A DNA stretch of 64,000 nt. Source: Ruegeria sp. THAF57 (GTDB lineage: Bacteria; Pseudomonadota; Alphaproteobacteria; Rhodobacterales; Rhodobacteraceae). Every line of letters begins with the position of its first letter. Position 1 is the first letter of the stretch. The notes beneath the pieces are model-generated. The model was not told the DNA's origin, ran no database searches, and saw only the letters and a program-made list of their open reading frames with translations. Both the position numbers and the translations under genes were made by a program. Positions 47,445 through 56,483 of this stretch are shown here, piece by piece. The DNA lies in assembly GCF_903914075.1 (NCBI RefSeq), contig NZ_CAIWNQ010000003.1, forward strand, positions 496,001-560,000. The letters are read 5' to 3'.

Positions 47445-47963
47445 ATGACCGCGATTAATACGAATACGTTTGAACAGTCCGCGAGCAACGCGGCTTTTGA
47501 AAAATCAGTTCCAGTCCTCATCACTTTCGCCCCCAACTGGAAGGTGCGGATGGTTCTGGCCCGCGTTGTAGGCGCCTTTCTGATTGTAATGTCCTTTTCG
47601 ATGTGGCTGGCACCGGGCTCGGTCATGGCTGCGGAAGTATGGCCAATCAAACTGGTTGCATCGCTTGCTTTCTTGATCGTTGGGGTCAGTCTGCTGACAA
47701 TTCAGGTTCTGGATGCGCGGCCTGATGCCTATTTCGACCCGATCCGCCGCGAGGTTCGGGTGTTGCAAAAGAACGAAAATGGACGCCCTCAGACCGTACT
47801 GCGTCGCAGCTATGACACGCTGGGTGGTGCCAAATTTTCCGACGATCAGGTTGAGCTGTTCGACGTCGATGGCAGCTTGCTGATGAAGTTGCCGCTGCAG
47901 TCGGCGGATGTCAGCCGAGCGCTCAAGGGTCAATTGAGCGGAAGTGTAACAATCTTCGCCTAA
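47445..47963 (+). CDS. Two-helix membrane protein of unknown function
   Basis: Protein of 172 residues, ATG 47445 preceded by AGGGTGAG. Two hydrophobic helices at about residues 40-60 (VVGAFLIVMSFSMWLAPG) and 68-88 (LVASLAFLIVGVSLLTIQV) are followed by a soluble strand-rich domain with ARPDAYFDPIRREVRVLQ and DDQVELFDVDGSLLMKLPLQ. The layout resembles small PH-like or DUF2244-type membrane proteins, but I cannot name a family. A long in-frame extension upstream to 46869 overlaps rpsF and is rejected. Confidence 0.65.
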   Translation: MTAINTNTFEQSASNAAFEKSVPVLITFAPNWKVRMVLARVVGAFLIVMSFSMWLAPGSVMAAEVWPIKLVASLAFLIVGVSLLTIQVLDARPDAYFDPIRREVRVLQKNENGRPQTVLRRSYDTLGGAKFSDDQVELFDVDGSLLMKLPLQSADVSRALKGQLSGSVTIFA

Positions 47964-48089
47964 TTTCCATTCTGTTCAAATAGGAACAGATGTTGTGAGA
48001 GAATAGGACTTGTGTGCCGCCCTTGGGCGGCACATTTTCGTTATTGAGCAACCCAACAGGTTTGCATCCACAACATTGCGGAGATTGTC

Positions 48090-48662
48090 ATGAAATCCAC
48101 ACTTCTTGCTGCTGCACTGGCCGTATCAGCGACTTCGGCGTTTGCGAGCGCGGAAAAATACGTTCTGGACCCCAGCCACAGCCAAGTCATCTTCAGCTAT
48201 AACCACCTTGGTTTTTCGACCACTTACGGCATGTTCTCGGGTTTTGAGGGCGAGATCATGTTTGATCAGGAGAACCCGGCAGCTTCGAGCGTGACCGTGT
48301 CCATGCCTGTTGTCGAGATGTTCACAGGTTGGAAGCCGCGCGAAGATCACTTCATGACCGAGGATTTCTTTGGCGCAGCCGAAGGTGATCTGGTGACATT
48401 CACCTCGACCGGTATCGAGGTCACTGGCGAGAATACAGCGAATATCACGGGTGACCTGACCATGAATGGCGTGACCAAGTCGGTGGTTCTGGACGCCAAG
48501 CTGAATCAGGTTGGCGAACACCCGATGGCGGGTAAGCCCTGGGCGGGTTTCGACGCGACAACGACGCTTGTCCGCAGCGAGTTCGATCTTGGCCAATTCG
48601 CGCCTTTCGTTGGTGATGAGGTTGAGGTGCGCATTTCCGTCGAGGCCCAGAAAGCCGACTAA
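48090..48662 (+). CDS. YceI family periplasmic protein
   Basis: Secreted lipocalin-like protein of 190 residues. A signal peptide of 20 residues (ATSAFASAEK) is followed by DPSHSQVIFSYNHLGFSTTYGMFSGFEG, SVTVSMPVVEMFTG and NITGDLTMNGVTKSVVLDAKL, the YceI core that binds long isoprenoid chains in characterised members. It ends VEVRISVEAQKAD. It converges with the b561-YceI fusion gene across a strong terminator, so the genome carries a free and a fused copy side by side. Confidence 0.92.
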   Translation: MKSTLLAAALAVSATSAFASAEKYVLDPSHSQVIFSYNHLGFSTTYGMFSGFEGEIMFDQENPAASSVTVSMPVVEMFTGWKPREDHFMTEDFFGAAEGDLVTFTSTGIEVTGENTANITGDLTMNGVTKSVVLDAKLNQVGEHPMAGKPWAGFDATTTLVRSEFDLGQFAPFVGDEVEVRISVEAQKAD

Positions 48663-48685
48663 GGCAATCTCAGATATCGAATGCG

Positions 48686-48718
48686 AAACCGCCGGAGCCA
48701 TAAGCTCCGGCGGTTTTT
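48686..48718 (+). terminator. Intrinsic terminator between the two YceI genes
   Basis: AAACCGCCGGAGC (48686-48698) pairs perfectly with GCTCCGGCGGTTT (48704-48716) around a 5-base loop and continues into T, 23 bases after the yceI stop. Confidence 0.92.
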
Positions 48719-48720
48719 CA

Positions 48721-49947
48721 TTATTCGCCGCGTGTCGCGGTCAGATCCACCGAGACAACAACTGCAAAGCCCAAGGACTCTTCGGTGGGCTGTGATGTGC
48801 CAATGTCGAAATCCATACGGTTCAGCTCTAATTGCCCGTTGACGGTTGCCCGATCGCCTTCAAGGTCCAGTGTGAATGGCAGAACGACATCTACGGAATT
48901 GTCGCGGATCGTCAGGGGCCCTCGTGCCTCATACCCGGTTTCGGTTTTGTACAGGTCTGCTTTGAACTGAGCCGTAGGAAACTGTGCGCTGTCGAAGAAG
49001 TCCGCACCCATGGCCTGACCGCTGACAGTGCCAAGGCTGAGCGATGGGATAGCAACCGTCACCTCGGCTGACCCGGCCAGCCCGGGCTGCGCCGGCTCAT
49101 CAAACGCGATGGCGGCGGTCCATTCCTCGAATTGACCGGTCACGGGGCTGCCCAATTGGGTGATCCTAACGGCAAGAGTACCCTCTTGAACTTGCCAGTC
49201 GGATTGCACCTCGGCCAGTTCGGTAGTGTCGGTGTCGGCGTGGGAGTGATGGTCGAATGCACCGATGCTCCATCCGCCGATCAGAACTGCGCCCCAGACA
49301 GCCAGCGCTGCAATAGCCGGAACTGACGAGTGATGTTGCGCAGGTGGTTCGGGGGCCTGTGCGTTGCCTGGCAGCATTCGCCGAAGGGTGCTGTCCTTGT
49401 CGACAACATGGTGCTTGAGCGCCCCGGCAATGTGTAGAACCAGAGACCCCGCAAGTGTCCAGACGAACAGCCAGTGCAGGCTGGCTGTGAGCTCTGCCAG
49501 ATGCGCGGATTTTGGAACGAAAGGCAGATTTTGCCCGAACGGCCACAGGATCGGCGCAAAACCTTCCGCCGCTGCGTGATGCACCCAACCGGTCAGAGGA
49601 ACCAAAACCAATGACCCGTAGAGAAGCCAATGAACGGTCTCGGCGGCGAAGGCTTCGGGTTTGTTATCGGCGTTCAAAAGGCCGGGCTTGGTTTGTGAAA
49701 TGGCCCAAAGGATACGGGCGAGCGCGACGAAGAAAACCGTGATGCCAACAGTCTTGTGCATTGAAAACAGGCGAGCAGCCCGCGCGATGTCGTCCTCGGT
49801 GGTTGGGACCGTCGGATCATAAATGGCATGGGCAATGTCGTTTGCAATCCAGCCCAGCGGCAGGGCGGTCAAAATCAACAGGGCGGTCAGCCAATGAAAG
49901 GTCTTGGTTACGCTGCCATAGCTGGAGAAGGTATTCGTCGCGGACAT
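48721..49947 (-). CDS. Cytochrome b561 domain fused to a YceI domain
   Basis: Membrane-bound electron-transfer protein of 408 residues. Residues 10-195 are a four-helix b561 with heme-ligand candidate histidines in FHWLTALLILTALPLGW, SMHKTVGITVFFVA, VHWLLYGSL and LHWLFVWTLAGSLVLHIAG. A fifth hydrophobic stretch (about 215-235) links to a C-terminal YceI domain (about 255-408) with VTVAIPSLSLGTVSGQAMGADFF and LPFTLDLEGDRATVNGQLELN. In E. coli the two functions are encoded by adjacent genes. ATG 49947 is chosen, with GGAG upstream. Confidence 0.92.
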   Translation of the reverse strand: MSATNTFSSYGSVTKTFHWLTALLILTALPLGWIANDIAHAIYDPTVPTTEDDIARAARLFSMHKTVGITVFFVALARILWAISQTKPGLLNADNKPEAFAAETVHWLLYGSLVLVPLTGWVHHAAAEGFAPILWPFGQNLPFVPKSAHLAELTASLHWLFVWTLAGSLVLHIAGALKHHVVDKDSTLRRMLPGNAQAPEPPAQHHSSVPAIAALAVWGAVLIGGWSIGAFDHHSHADTDTTELAEVQSDWQVQEGTLAVRITQLGSPVTGQFEEWTAAIAFDEPAQPGLAGSAEVTVAIPSLSLGTVSGQAMGADFFDSAQFPTAQFKADLYKTETGYEARGPLTIRDNSVDVVLPFTLDLEGDRATVNGQLELNRMDFDIGTSQPTEESLGFAVVVSVDLTATRGE

Positions 49948-50118
49948 CTGATGCTCCGGAGGTAGGATCGCTTTGATCAACCTATCGCCATACAGTCAGG
50001 ACACAATAGCGGGCCGCGCACAGCTATGGTGCCAAGGCGCAGACCCAAGGCAGTGCTTGTGCCGCGCGGTCACACGGTTTACACCCCGCCGCAACCTAAC
50101 GTCATCCAAGAGGTTGCA

Positions 50119-51057
50119 ATGACACGCGCATTTGTTTTTCCCGGGCAGGGCGCCCAGACCATCGGAATGGGCAAGGCTCTGGCCGAGGCGTATTCCACCG
50201 CGCAGGCGGTATTCGACGAGGTCGATGAGGCATTGGGCGAAAAGCTGAGCAACCTGATCTGGGAAGGCGATATCGCTGAACTGACTCTGACCCAGAACGC
50301 GCAGCCCGCATTGATGGCGACGTCGATGGCAGCGATGCGCGCGTTGGAGGCAGAGGGCGTTTCCGTCACGGATGCCGCATTTGTGGCAGGTCATTCGTTG
50401 GGCGAGTATTCGGCGCTGGCTGCGGCAGGTGCGTTGTCTGTTTCGGATACGGCGCGCCTGTTGCGCACCCGGGGGCAAGCGATGCAAAGCGCTGTTCCAG
50501 TGGGCGAGGGCGCGATGGCTGCGATCCTTGGGTTAGATTTGGATGCGGTTCGCGCTGTGGCCGACGAAGCCGCGCAGGGTGAGGTTTGTCAGGCCGCAAA
50601 CGACAACGACCCGACACAGGTTGTGGTTTCGGGCGCGAAGGCCGCTGTGGAACGCGCTGCTGAAATTGCCAAGGAAAAAGGTGCCAAGCGTGCCGTGATG
50701 TTGCCGGTGAGCGCCCCTTTCCACTGCGCGTTGATGCAGCCTGCGGCGGATGTGATGGCTGAAGCTCTGGCCGGGGTTGAAATCAAGGTGCCTGCCTTGC
50801 CGCTGATCGCCAATGTCCGCGCCGAGGCCGTTAGTGACCCGGATCTGATCCGCCAGTTGCTGGTCGAACAGGTCACCGGCTCGGTCCGTTGGCGCGAAAG
50901 CGTTCAGTACATGGCCGCGCAGGGCGTGACCGAAACGTGGGAGATCGGGGCAGGCAAAGCCTTGTCGGGTATGATCCGCAAAATCGATCGCGCGATCGCG
51001 GGTAAAGCTGTTGGCACGCCGGATGACGTGCAGAATGTGACCCAGGCCGAATCGTAA
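50119..51057 (+). CDS. fabD: Malonyl CoA-acyl carrier protein transacylase
   Basis: Loads malonyl groups onto acyl carrier protein for fatty acid synthesis. It has 312 residues from the ATG at 50119 (MTRAFVFPGQGAQTIGMG). The nucleophile Ser93 is in GHSLGEYSAL; the catalytic His is in APFHCALMQPAA near 200, and a Gln is in the first FPGQGAQ loop. An in-frame extension upstream to 50026 is rejected. First gene of the fab cluster. Confidence 0.97.
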   Translation: MTRAFVFPGQGAQTIGMGKALAEAYSTAQAVFDEVDEALGEKLSNLIWEGDIAELTLTQNAQPALMATSMAAMRALEAEGVSVTDAAFVAGHSLGEYSALAAAGALSVSDTARLLRTRGQAMQSAVPVGEGAMAAILGLDLDAVRAVADEAAQGEVCQAANDNDPTQVVVSGAKAAVERAAEIAKEKGAKRAVMLPVSAPFHCALMQPAADVMAEALAGVEIKVPALPLIANVRAEAVSDPDLIRQLLVEQVTGSVRWRESVQYMAAQGVTETWEIGAGKALSGMIRKIDRAIAGKAVGTPDDVQNVTQAES

Positions 51058-51098
51058 GACACAGCGCATCGCTGGATGCGTATGAAAAGGATAATCGA

Positions 51099-51836
51099 AT
51101 GTTTGATTTGACAGGTAAGAACGCACTGATCACCGGTGCCTCAGGTGGGATCGGCGGTGAGATCGCGCGCGTTCTGCATTCTGCAGGCGCGACTGTTGCA
51201 CTGTCGGGTACTCGGGTTGAACCGTTAGAAGCCCTTGCTGGCGAACTGGGTGAACGCGCCCATGTGCTGCCCTGTAATCTGAGCGACCCCGAGGCCGTGG
51301 CAGCCCTGCCGAAGCAGGCGGCCGATGCAATGGGGTCGGTCGATATTCTAGTCAACAACGCAGGTATTACCCGCGACAACCTGTTCATGCGTATGTCGGA
51401 CGAGGAATGGCAGAGTGTGATCGACGTCAACATGACCTCGACCGCGAAGCTGTGCAAAGGCGTGTTGCGTGGCATGATGAAATCTCGCTGGGGTCGGATC
51501 ATCAACATCTCGTCTGTTGTGGGGGCTACGGGCAACCCCGGTCAGGCGAACTATGCCGCGTCCAAGGCGGGGATGGTTGGTATGACCAAGTCCCTGGCCT
51601 ATGAGGTTGCCAGCCGCGGGATTACAGCGAACGCTGTGGCACCGGGTTTCATAACGACCGCAATGACCGACAAGCTGACAGACGACCAGAAGGCGGGAAT
51701 TCTGGGACAGGTTCCAGCAGGTCGCATGGGGGATGCTTCGGAAATTGCGGCGGCGGTTCTGTATCTTGCCAGCCCCGAAGCTGGATATGTTACCGGAACC
51801 ACCTTGCATGTTAACGGTGGTATGGCCATGTTGTGA
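51099..51836 (+). CDS. fabG: 3-oxoacyl-[acyl-carrier-protein] reductase
   Basis: NADPH-dependent reductase of the fatty acid elongation cycle, 245 residues. The Rossmann motif TGASGGIGG is at about 11-19, NNAGITRDN at about 86, the catalytic Ser in INISSVVGATGNPGQ and the YAASKAG active-site pair at about 150. ATG 51099 is 41 bases after fabD. Confidence 0.97.
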   Translation: MFDLTGKNALITGASGGIGGEIARVLHSAGATVALSGTRVEPLEALAGELGERAHVLPCNLSDPEAVAALPKQAADAMGSVDILVNNAGITRDNLFMRMSDEEWQSVIDVNMTSTAKLCKGVLRGMMKSRWGRIINISSVVGATGNPGQANYAASKAGMVGMTKSLAYEVASRGITANAVAPGFITTAMTDKLTDDQKAGILGQVPAGRMGDASEIAAAVLYLASPEAGYVTGTTLHVNGGMAML

Positions 51837-52045
51837 GCGCGGATCGGGGCAGGTGCGAAAGCGTTTGCCTCGGGCGTTGTCTGTGCTATAGGCGGCGCAT
51901 AAATGCAGGGGTCGGCCAAATGGTCGGCCTTCTACTTTCCCGGTAATCGGGGACCTTAACCGCCCGGATCGGGCAAATCAAAGCCAGCCTGAGCGGGCAA
52001 GGGCAGAACCGGGCACTACGCCCTGAAACGGAATGAGGAATAGAC

Positions 52046-52279
52046 ATGAGCGACGTCGCAGATCGCGTTAAAAAGATCGTTGTTGAGCACCTGGGTGTCG
52101 AAGAAGACAAAGTAGCGGAAAACGCTTCTTTCATCGACGATCTGGGCGCAGACAGCCTGGACACTGTTGAACTGGTCATGGCCTTCGAAGAAGAGTTCGG
52201 CATCGAAATCCCCGATGACGCAGCCGAGACCATCCAGACCTTTGGCGACGCCGTCAAGTTCATCTCTGAAGCGTCCTAA
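52046..52279 (+). CDS. acpP: Acyl carrier protein
   Basis: Carrier of growing acyl chains, 77 residues, very acidic. The phosphopantetheine attachment Ser37 lies in [13 protein letters not shown] 52046 with GAGGAA upstream. A 209-base leader separates it from fabG, so it may have its own promoter, as is common for this highly expressed gene; the leader has a small hairpin GCCCG/CGGGC near 51962-51974. Confidence 0.98.
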   Translation: MSDVADRVKKIVVEHLGVEEDKVAENASFIDDLGADSLDTVELVMAFEEEFGIEIPDDAAETIQTFGDAVKFISEAS

Positions 52280-52419
52280 GACCTTCGAATTTAGTTAAAA
52301 GCGGCGCTTCCGTGCAACGGAGGCGCCGTTTTTTGTGCCCCAGCGGAATTCTTACTTGCCAGCCGCGATATTCCTCCGCAACCATTTTCGCGAGGCATAA
52401 ATATCTGAGCGGGCAGGGC

Positions 52420-52959
52420 ATGATACGATCCACCCCGATGATCAACACGGCACGTCTGACGCTTTGCGGCATGCGGCCCGAGGATTTTAACCGGTTCGCC
52501 GAGATATGGCGCAACCCCTGTGTTGTGCGCCATATCGGCGGCACGCCACGATCCCGTGGCGAAGCGTGGGATTCGTTCCTTAGAAACGCAGGACACTGGC
52601 AGATGGCCGGATTTGGGCAGTGGGCGGTCATCCAGCAATCGAATCGTCAGATGATCGGGCAGGCGGGGTTTTTCTATGGAAATCGTGCCTTGGGCGAAGA
52701 CTTTGACAGTTTTCCCGAGGCCGGATGGGTTTTGGCACCCGAAGCGCAGGGCCGGGGTCTGGGCTTGGAGGCGGCACAGGCCGCGCATGATTGGTTTGAC
52801 CGAATTATGCCTGGGCCATTGGTTGCATTGGTGAATTCTTCAAATTCGTCTTCTCAGAAGCTGGCGGAAAAGCTGGGATACGAGTTGATCAGAGAAAGCG
52901 AGTTCCAGGGTTCGCCCGTTCATCTATTGCGCCGAAACGGACCTCCTGTGCGCCACTGA
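52420..52959 (+). CDS. GNAT family N-acetyltransferase
   Basis: Acetyltransferase of 179 residues of the RimJ/RimL-like branch. TARLTLCGMRPEDFNRFAEIWRNP at the start, FGQWAVIQQSNRQMIGQAGFF in the middle and the acetyl-CoA loop in VLAPEAQGRGLGLEAAQAAHDW at about 105-126. The start is taken at the ATG at 52420 (MIRSTPMINTARL); 52438 is possible. The substrate is unknown. It sits between acpP and the HisA paralogue, an insertion relative to the common acpP-fabF order. Confidence 0.85.
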   Translation: MIRSTPMINTARLTLCGMRPEDFNRFAEIWRNPCVVRHIGGTPRSRGEAWDSFLRNAGHWQMAGFGQWAVIQQSNRQMIGQAGFFYGNRALGEDFDSFPEAGWVLAPEAQGRGLGLEAAQAAHDWFDRIMPGPLVALVNSSNSSSQKLAEKLGYELIRESEFQGSPVHLLRRNGPPVRH

Positions 52960-53077
52960 AACGCCAGGCGCGATGCCGCAAATTGCCTGTAGTTTGCCGA
53001 AACTGGTAGAACGCGGCCCCTGTTCTCTGACTATGATATTCTGGATTTCCAGATTGATTGGGCGGAGGAGCAAGCTC

Positions 53078-53821
53078 ATGAGGATTTACCCCACGATGGA
53101 ACTGCAGGGCGGCCGGTGCGTTACGCTGGACAAGGGCCGCTTGGACGAGGCCATGATTTGGCATGTGAATCCTTCGGAAACGGCGCATGGCTGGGCCACC
53201 GCCGGGGCTGAGTGGATGCACCTGACGGATTTCGACGCAATCGAAGGGCGCGACACGAACTCGGAACTGGTTGAAGAGATTATCCGTTCGGCAGAGATTC
53301 CCGTGCAGTTGGCGGGCGGCATGCGGACCCGCGAGCAAGTTGAATATTGGATCGACAAAGGCGCCGGGCGGATCGTGATCGGTACCTTGGCTGCCTGGGA
53401 TCCCAACCTGGTCAAAGAGCTTGCCAAGCTGCATCCGGATCAGATCGTTTTGGCCGTGGATGTCTGGCAGGGTCAGGTCATGACGGAAGGCTGGCGCAGC
53501 CAGAGCGCCTTTACCCCCGAGGCATTTATCGAGGCTTTCTCTGATACGCCGTTCGCCGCCATCCTGGTGACCGATATCGACAGTGATATGGAAGACGTCG
53601 AGGCGCAACTGGGCTTGATCTCGGGTCTGGCCGAAAAATCCCGCACCCCCATCATCGCAAGCGGCGTTGTGCGTACTGCGGATGACATTTCTCGTTTGGC
53701 CTACATCCCCAATATCTCGGGTGCACTGGTCGGTCGGGCGTTGTTCCGCAAGACAATTGATCTGTCAGAAGCCCTGAGCGTCGCAAGCGCGGCTCATGAG
53801 CCCGTGGCGGAGTTTCAGTAG
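53078..53821 (+). CDS. HisA-like TIM-barrel paralogue
   Basis: Protein of 247 residues with the HisA/HisF fold. MRIYPTMELQGGRCVTLDKG starts as in HisA, but the catalytic Asp of strand 1 (usually ...AIDL) is Glu8 here. VLAVDVWQGQVMTEGW with D128, LAGGMRTREQVEYWI, LVTDIDSDM and PIIASGVVRTADDI follow HisA order, although the second phosphate loop is less canonical. Histidine biosynthesis genes are absent from the window. It could be a diverged isomerase or a new activity; the fold is clear, the function is not. ATG 53078 follows GGAGGAG; an in-frame extension is rejected. Confidence 0.8.
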   Translation: MRIYPTMELQGGRCVTLDKGRLDEAMIWHVNPSETAHGWATAGAEWMHLTDFDAIEGRDTNSELVEEIIRSAEIPVQLAGGMRTREQVEYWIDKGAGRIVIGTLAAWDPNLVKELAKLHPDQIVLAVDVWQGQVMTEGWRSQSAFTPEAFIEAFSDTPFAAILVTDIDSDMEDVEAQLGLISGLAEKSRTPIIASGVVRTADDISRLAYIPNISGALVGRALFRKTIDLSEALSVASAAHEPVAEFQ

Positions 53822-53840
53822 AATAGTTCCGAATGCTCTG

Positions 53841-53880
53841 TCCGCCTCCTTATCTATTTTGAGGGGGCGGATTATTTTTT
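53841..53880 (+). terminator. Intrinsic terminator after the HisA paralogue
   Basis: TCCGCCTCCT (53841-53850) pairs with AGGGGGCGGA (53862-53871), with one G-T pair, and runs into ATTATTTTTT. It separates the paralogue from fabF, so fabF probably has its own promoter in the following 140 bases. Confidence 0.8.
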
Positions 53881-54022
53881 GGGCTTGGTGTTACCGCTTT
53901 CGGCATTTCTTTGCCTTTCGCAGCGTCAGGTGTTCAACGCAGAATTTGCTGTTCCTCTTGCCCCCGCACCCCGGCACGGGGTATGAGCGTTTCTTAAACA
54001 CGAAGCAGGCAAGAGGCACTTC

Positions 54023-55288
54023 ATGCGCAGAGTCGTTGTAACCGGTCTGGGATTGGTCACTCCGTTGGCCAGTGGGGTCGAGGAAACCTGGTCACGGCTG
54101 TTGGATGGAGAATCCGGCGCGGGACCAATCACGCTGTTTGACGCCGAGGCAAGCGGGGTCACGACGACCTATGCCTGCGAAGTCCCCCGTGGCGATGGAA
54201 CAAACGGGACGTTCAACCCCGATGAATGGATGTCGCCAAAAGAGCAGCGTAAGGTTGAAGATTTCATTCTATATTCGATCGCGGCTGCTGAAATGGCCTG
54301 CAAGGACGCGGATTGGCTTCCTGAAGATGAAGAGGCGCGCCTGCGTACCGGTGTTCTGATCGGTTCGGGGATTGGTGGTTTGGGATCCATTGCGGAAACG
54401 GCGAACCTGATCCGTGACAAGGGGCCACGCAGGGTTTCCCCCTTCTTTATTCCTGGCGCGTTGATCAACCTGGCTTCGGGTCAGGTTTCCATCCGCCACG
54501 GTTTTAAAGGGCCGAACCATTCGGTCGTGACTGCATGTTCGACTGGCGCCCATGCAATTGGGGACGCAAGCCGGATTATCCGTGCAGGAGATGCCGATGT
54601 CATGGTCGCAGGCGGCGGCGAAGGCTGCATCTGCGAGATCGGCATCGCGGGCTTCAATGCCTGTAAGGCGCTGTCGACCAAATATGCAGATAACCCCAAA
54701 GCCGCGAGCCGTCCTTACGATGTTGATCGTGACGGGTTTGTCATGGGCGAGGGGTCCGGAATCGTCATTCTGGAAGAATACGAACACGCCAAGGCGCGTG
54801 GCGCGAAGATTTATGCCGAAGTGTTGGGATACGGCATGTCCGGCGACGCCTACCATATCACCGCCCCTAGCGAGGATGGTGATGGCGCAGAACGTTCAAT
54901 GCAGGCCGCGTTGCGTAGTGCCGGGCTGGAGCCAAAGGATCTGGACTATATCAACGCGCACGGCACGTCGACCATGGCGGACACAATTGAGCTGGGCGCA
55001 GTTGAGCGGTTGCTGGGTGAACACGCCGCAAAGGCGACCATGTCCTCGACCAAATCCGCCACAGGCCACCTGCTTGGGGCTGCTGGCGCGATCGAGGCGA
55101 TCTTTTCTATCCTGGCAATCCGGGATCAGGTGGCCCCGCCGACGATCAATCTGGACAATCCTGCTGTTGAAACACCTATCGACTTGGCGCCAAACGCCAA
55201 GCGAGAGCGAGAGATCAACGTGGCGCTGTCCAACTCGTTCGGGTTTGGTGGCACGAATGCCAGCGTGATCTTCGGAAAGGCCAGCTAA
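54023..55288 (+). CDS. fabF: 3-oxoacyl-[acyl-carrier-protein] synthase II
   Basis: Condensing enzyme of fatty acid elongation, 421 residues. The catalytic Cys172 is in VVTACSTGAHAIGDA; the two catalytic histidines are in INAHGTSTMADTIELGA and SATGHLLGAAGAIEA. MRRVVVTGLGLVTPLASG at the start and FGFGGTNASV near the end are typical of KASII. The ATG at 54023 follows a spaced CAAGAGG. Its stop abuts the ATG of mltG. Confidence 0.97.
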   Translation: MRRVVVTGLGLVTPLASGVEETWSRLLDGESGAGPITLFDAEASGVTTTYACEVPRGDGTNGTFNPDEWMSPKEQRKVEDFILYSIAAAEMACKDADWLPEDEEARLRTGVLIGSGIGGLGSIAETANLIRDKGPRRVSPFFIPGALINLASGQVSIRHGFKGPNHSVVTACSTGAHAIGDASRIIRAGDADVMVAGGGEGCICEIGIAGFNACKALSTKYADNPKAASRPYDVDRDGFVMGEGSGIVILEEYEHAKARGAKIYAEVLGYGMSGDAYHITAPSEDGDGAERSMQAALRSAGLEPKDLDYINAHGTSTMADTIELGAVERLLGEHAAKATMSSTKSATGHLLGAAGAIEAIFSILAIRDQVAPPTINLDNPAVETPIDLAPNAKREREINVALSNSFGFGGTNASVIFGKAS

Positions 55289-56449
55289 ATGTGGCGCGCT
55301 CTGGCGTCCAATATGCTGACCATTCTGGTGGTCTGCTTGTTCTTGTCGGGCGGCCTCATCCTTTGGGGGCAGTCGCGCTACAAAAACGAAGGCCCACTGG
55401 AAACTGCGATCTGTCTTCAGGTTGAGCGCGGATCCAACATGACCGAAGTCAGTCAGAAACTAGAGGATCAGGGCGCGATCAGTAGCGCGATGATCTTCCG
55501 TATGGCCGCAGATTACACAGACAAAGCCCCGCAGTTGAAAGCGGGCAGTTTCCTGGTGCGCGAAGGCTCGTCGATGGAGCAGATCATCGACGAAATCACG
55601 CGCAGCGGTGCCAGCACCTGTGGGTCCGAGATCGAATACCGCATTGGTGTGACGCGCATACAGACCAGAGTGCGCGAGTTGAATCCCGCAACGCTCGATT
55701 TTGATGAGATTGCGTCATTCGATGTCGCCGAAGAAGAAGCGCCCGCGGCCTATACCGAGAAACGCAATGACGCTGATACGCGCTATCGGGTTTCGGTGGC
55801 CGAAGGCGTTACCGCGTGGCAGGTGGTCGAAGGGTTGAAACAGATTGATGCGCTGACCGGGGAAGTAACCGAAATTCCTGCGGAGGGGATGTTGGCGCCC
55901 GACAGTTATGATGTGGTACGGGGTGCTGACAGGAACGCCATTCTGCAGGGGATGCAGGACAGGCAGAAGTTGCGCGTCAACGCGGTCTGGGAAAAGCGGC
56001 AGGATGATCTACCAATCAGCAGTCCGGAAGAAATGCTAATTCTCGCGTCGATCATCGAAAAGGAAACAGGCGTTCCGCATGAGCGTGGACAGGTGGCCAG
56101 TGTTTTCGTGAACCGTCTTGAGCGTGGCATGAAGTTGCAGACAGACCCGACTGTCATTTACGGCGTAACGAAAGGTCAGGGAACCTTGGGGCGTGGCCTG
56201 CGTAGGAGCGAGCTACGCCGCGCAACGCCCTGGAATACGTATGTAATTGACGGTTTGCCGCCAACTCCGATTGCAAGTCCAGGTCTTGCAAGCCTGGAGG
56301 CCGCTGTAGCCCCGGAAGACACGAATTATGTGTTCTTTGTTGCGGATGGTACAGGCGGGCATGCGTTTGCCGAAACGTTGGACGAGCATAACCGTAATGT
56401 CGCCAAGTGGCGTGAGATAGAAGCCGAACGTCAAAGTTCAGGAAACTAA
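55289..56449 (+). CDS. mltG: Endolytic murein transglycosylase MltG
   Basis: Inner-membrane enzyme that cuts new glycan strands during peptidoglycan synthesis. It has 386 residues: a membrane helix at about 6-26 (NMLTILVVCLFLSGGLILWG), a LysM-like periplasmic region and the YceG catalytic domain (about 230-380) with the catalytic Glu in LASIIEKETGVPHERGQVA, FVNRLERGMKLQTDPTVIYG and NTYVIDGLPPTPIASPG. It starts right after fabF (TAAATG), as in many alphaproteobacteria. Confidence 0.95.
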   Translation: MWRALASNMLTILVVCLFLSGGLILWGQSRYKNEGPLETAICLQVERGSNMTEVSQKLEDQGAISSAMIFRMAADYTDKAPQLKAGSFLVREGSSMEQIIDEITRSGASTCGSEIEYRIGVTRIQTRVRELNPATLDFDEIASFDVAEEEAPAAYTEKRNDADTRYRVSVAEGVTAWQVVEGLKQIDALTGEVTEIPAEGMLAPDSYDVVRGADRNAILQGMQDRQKLRVNAVWEKRQDDLPISSPEEMLILASIIEKETGVPHERGQVASVFVNRLERGMKLQTDPTVIYGVTKGQGTLGRGLRRSELRRATPWNTYVIDGLPPTPIASPGLASLEAAVAPEDTNYVFFVADGTGGHAFAETLDEHNRNVAKWREIEAERQSSGN

Positions 56450-56479
56450 AAAAGGTGCCGCGTGTTGCGGCACCTTTTT
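56449..56479. terminator. Bidirectional terminator between mltG and rhlE
   Basis: AAAAAGGTGCCGC (56449-56461) pairs perfectly with GCGGCACCTTTTT (56467-56479) around GTGTT. T-runs occur on both strands and both flanking genes converge on it. Confidence 0.93.
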
Positions 56480-56483
56480 CAAT

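Noticed and set aside
51837..52045. Extra small gene or RNA before acpP
   Set aside because: Only a short hairpin and a leader are visible; no start with a ribosome-binding site other than acpP itself.
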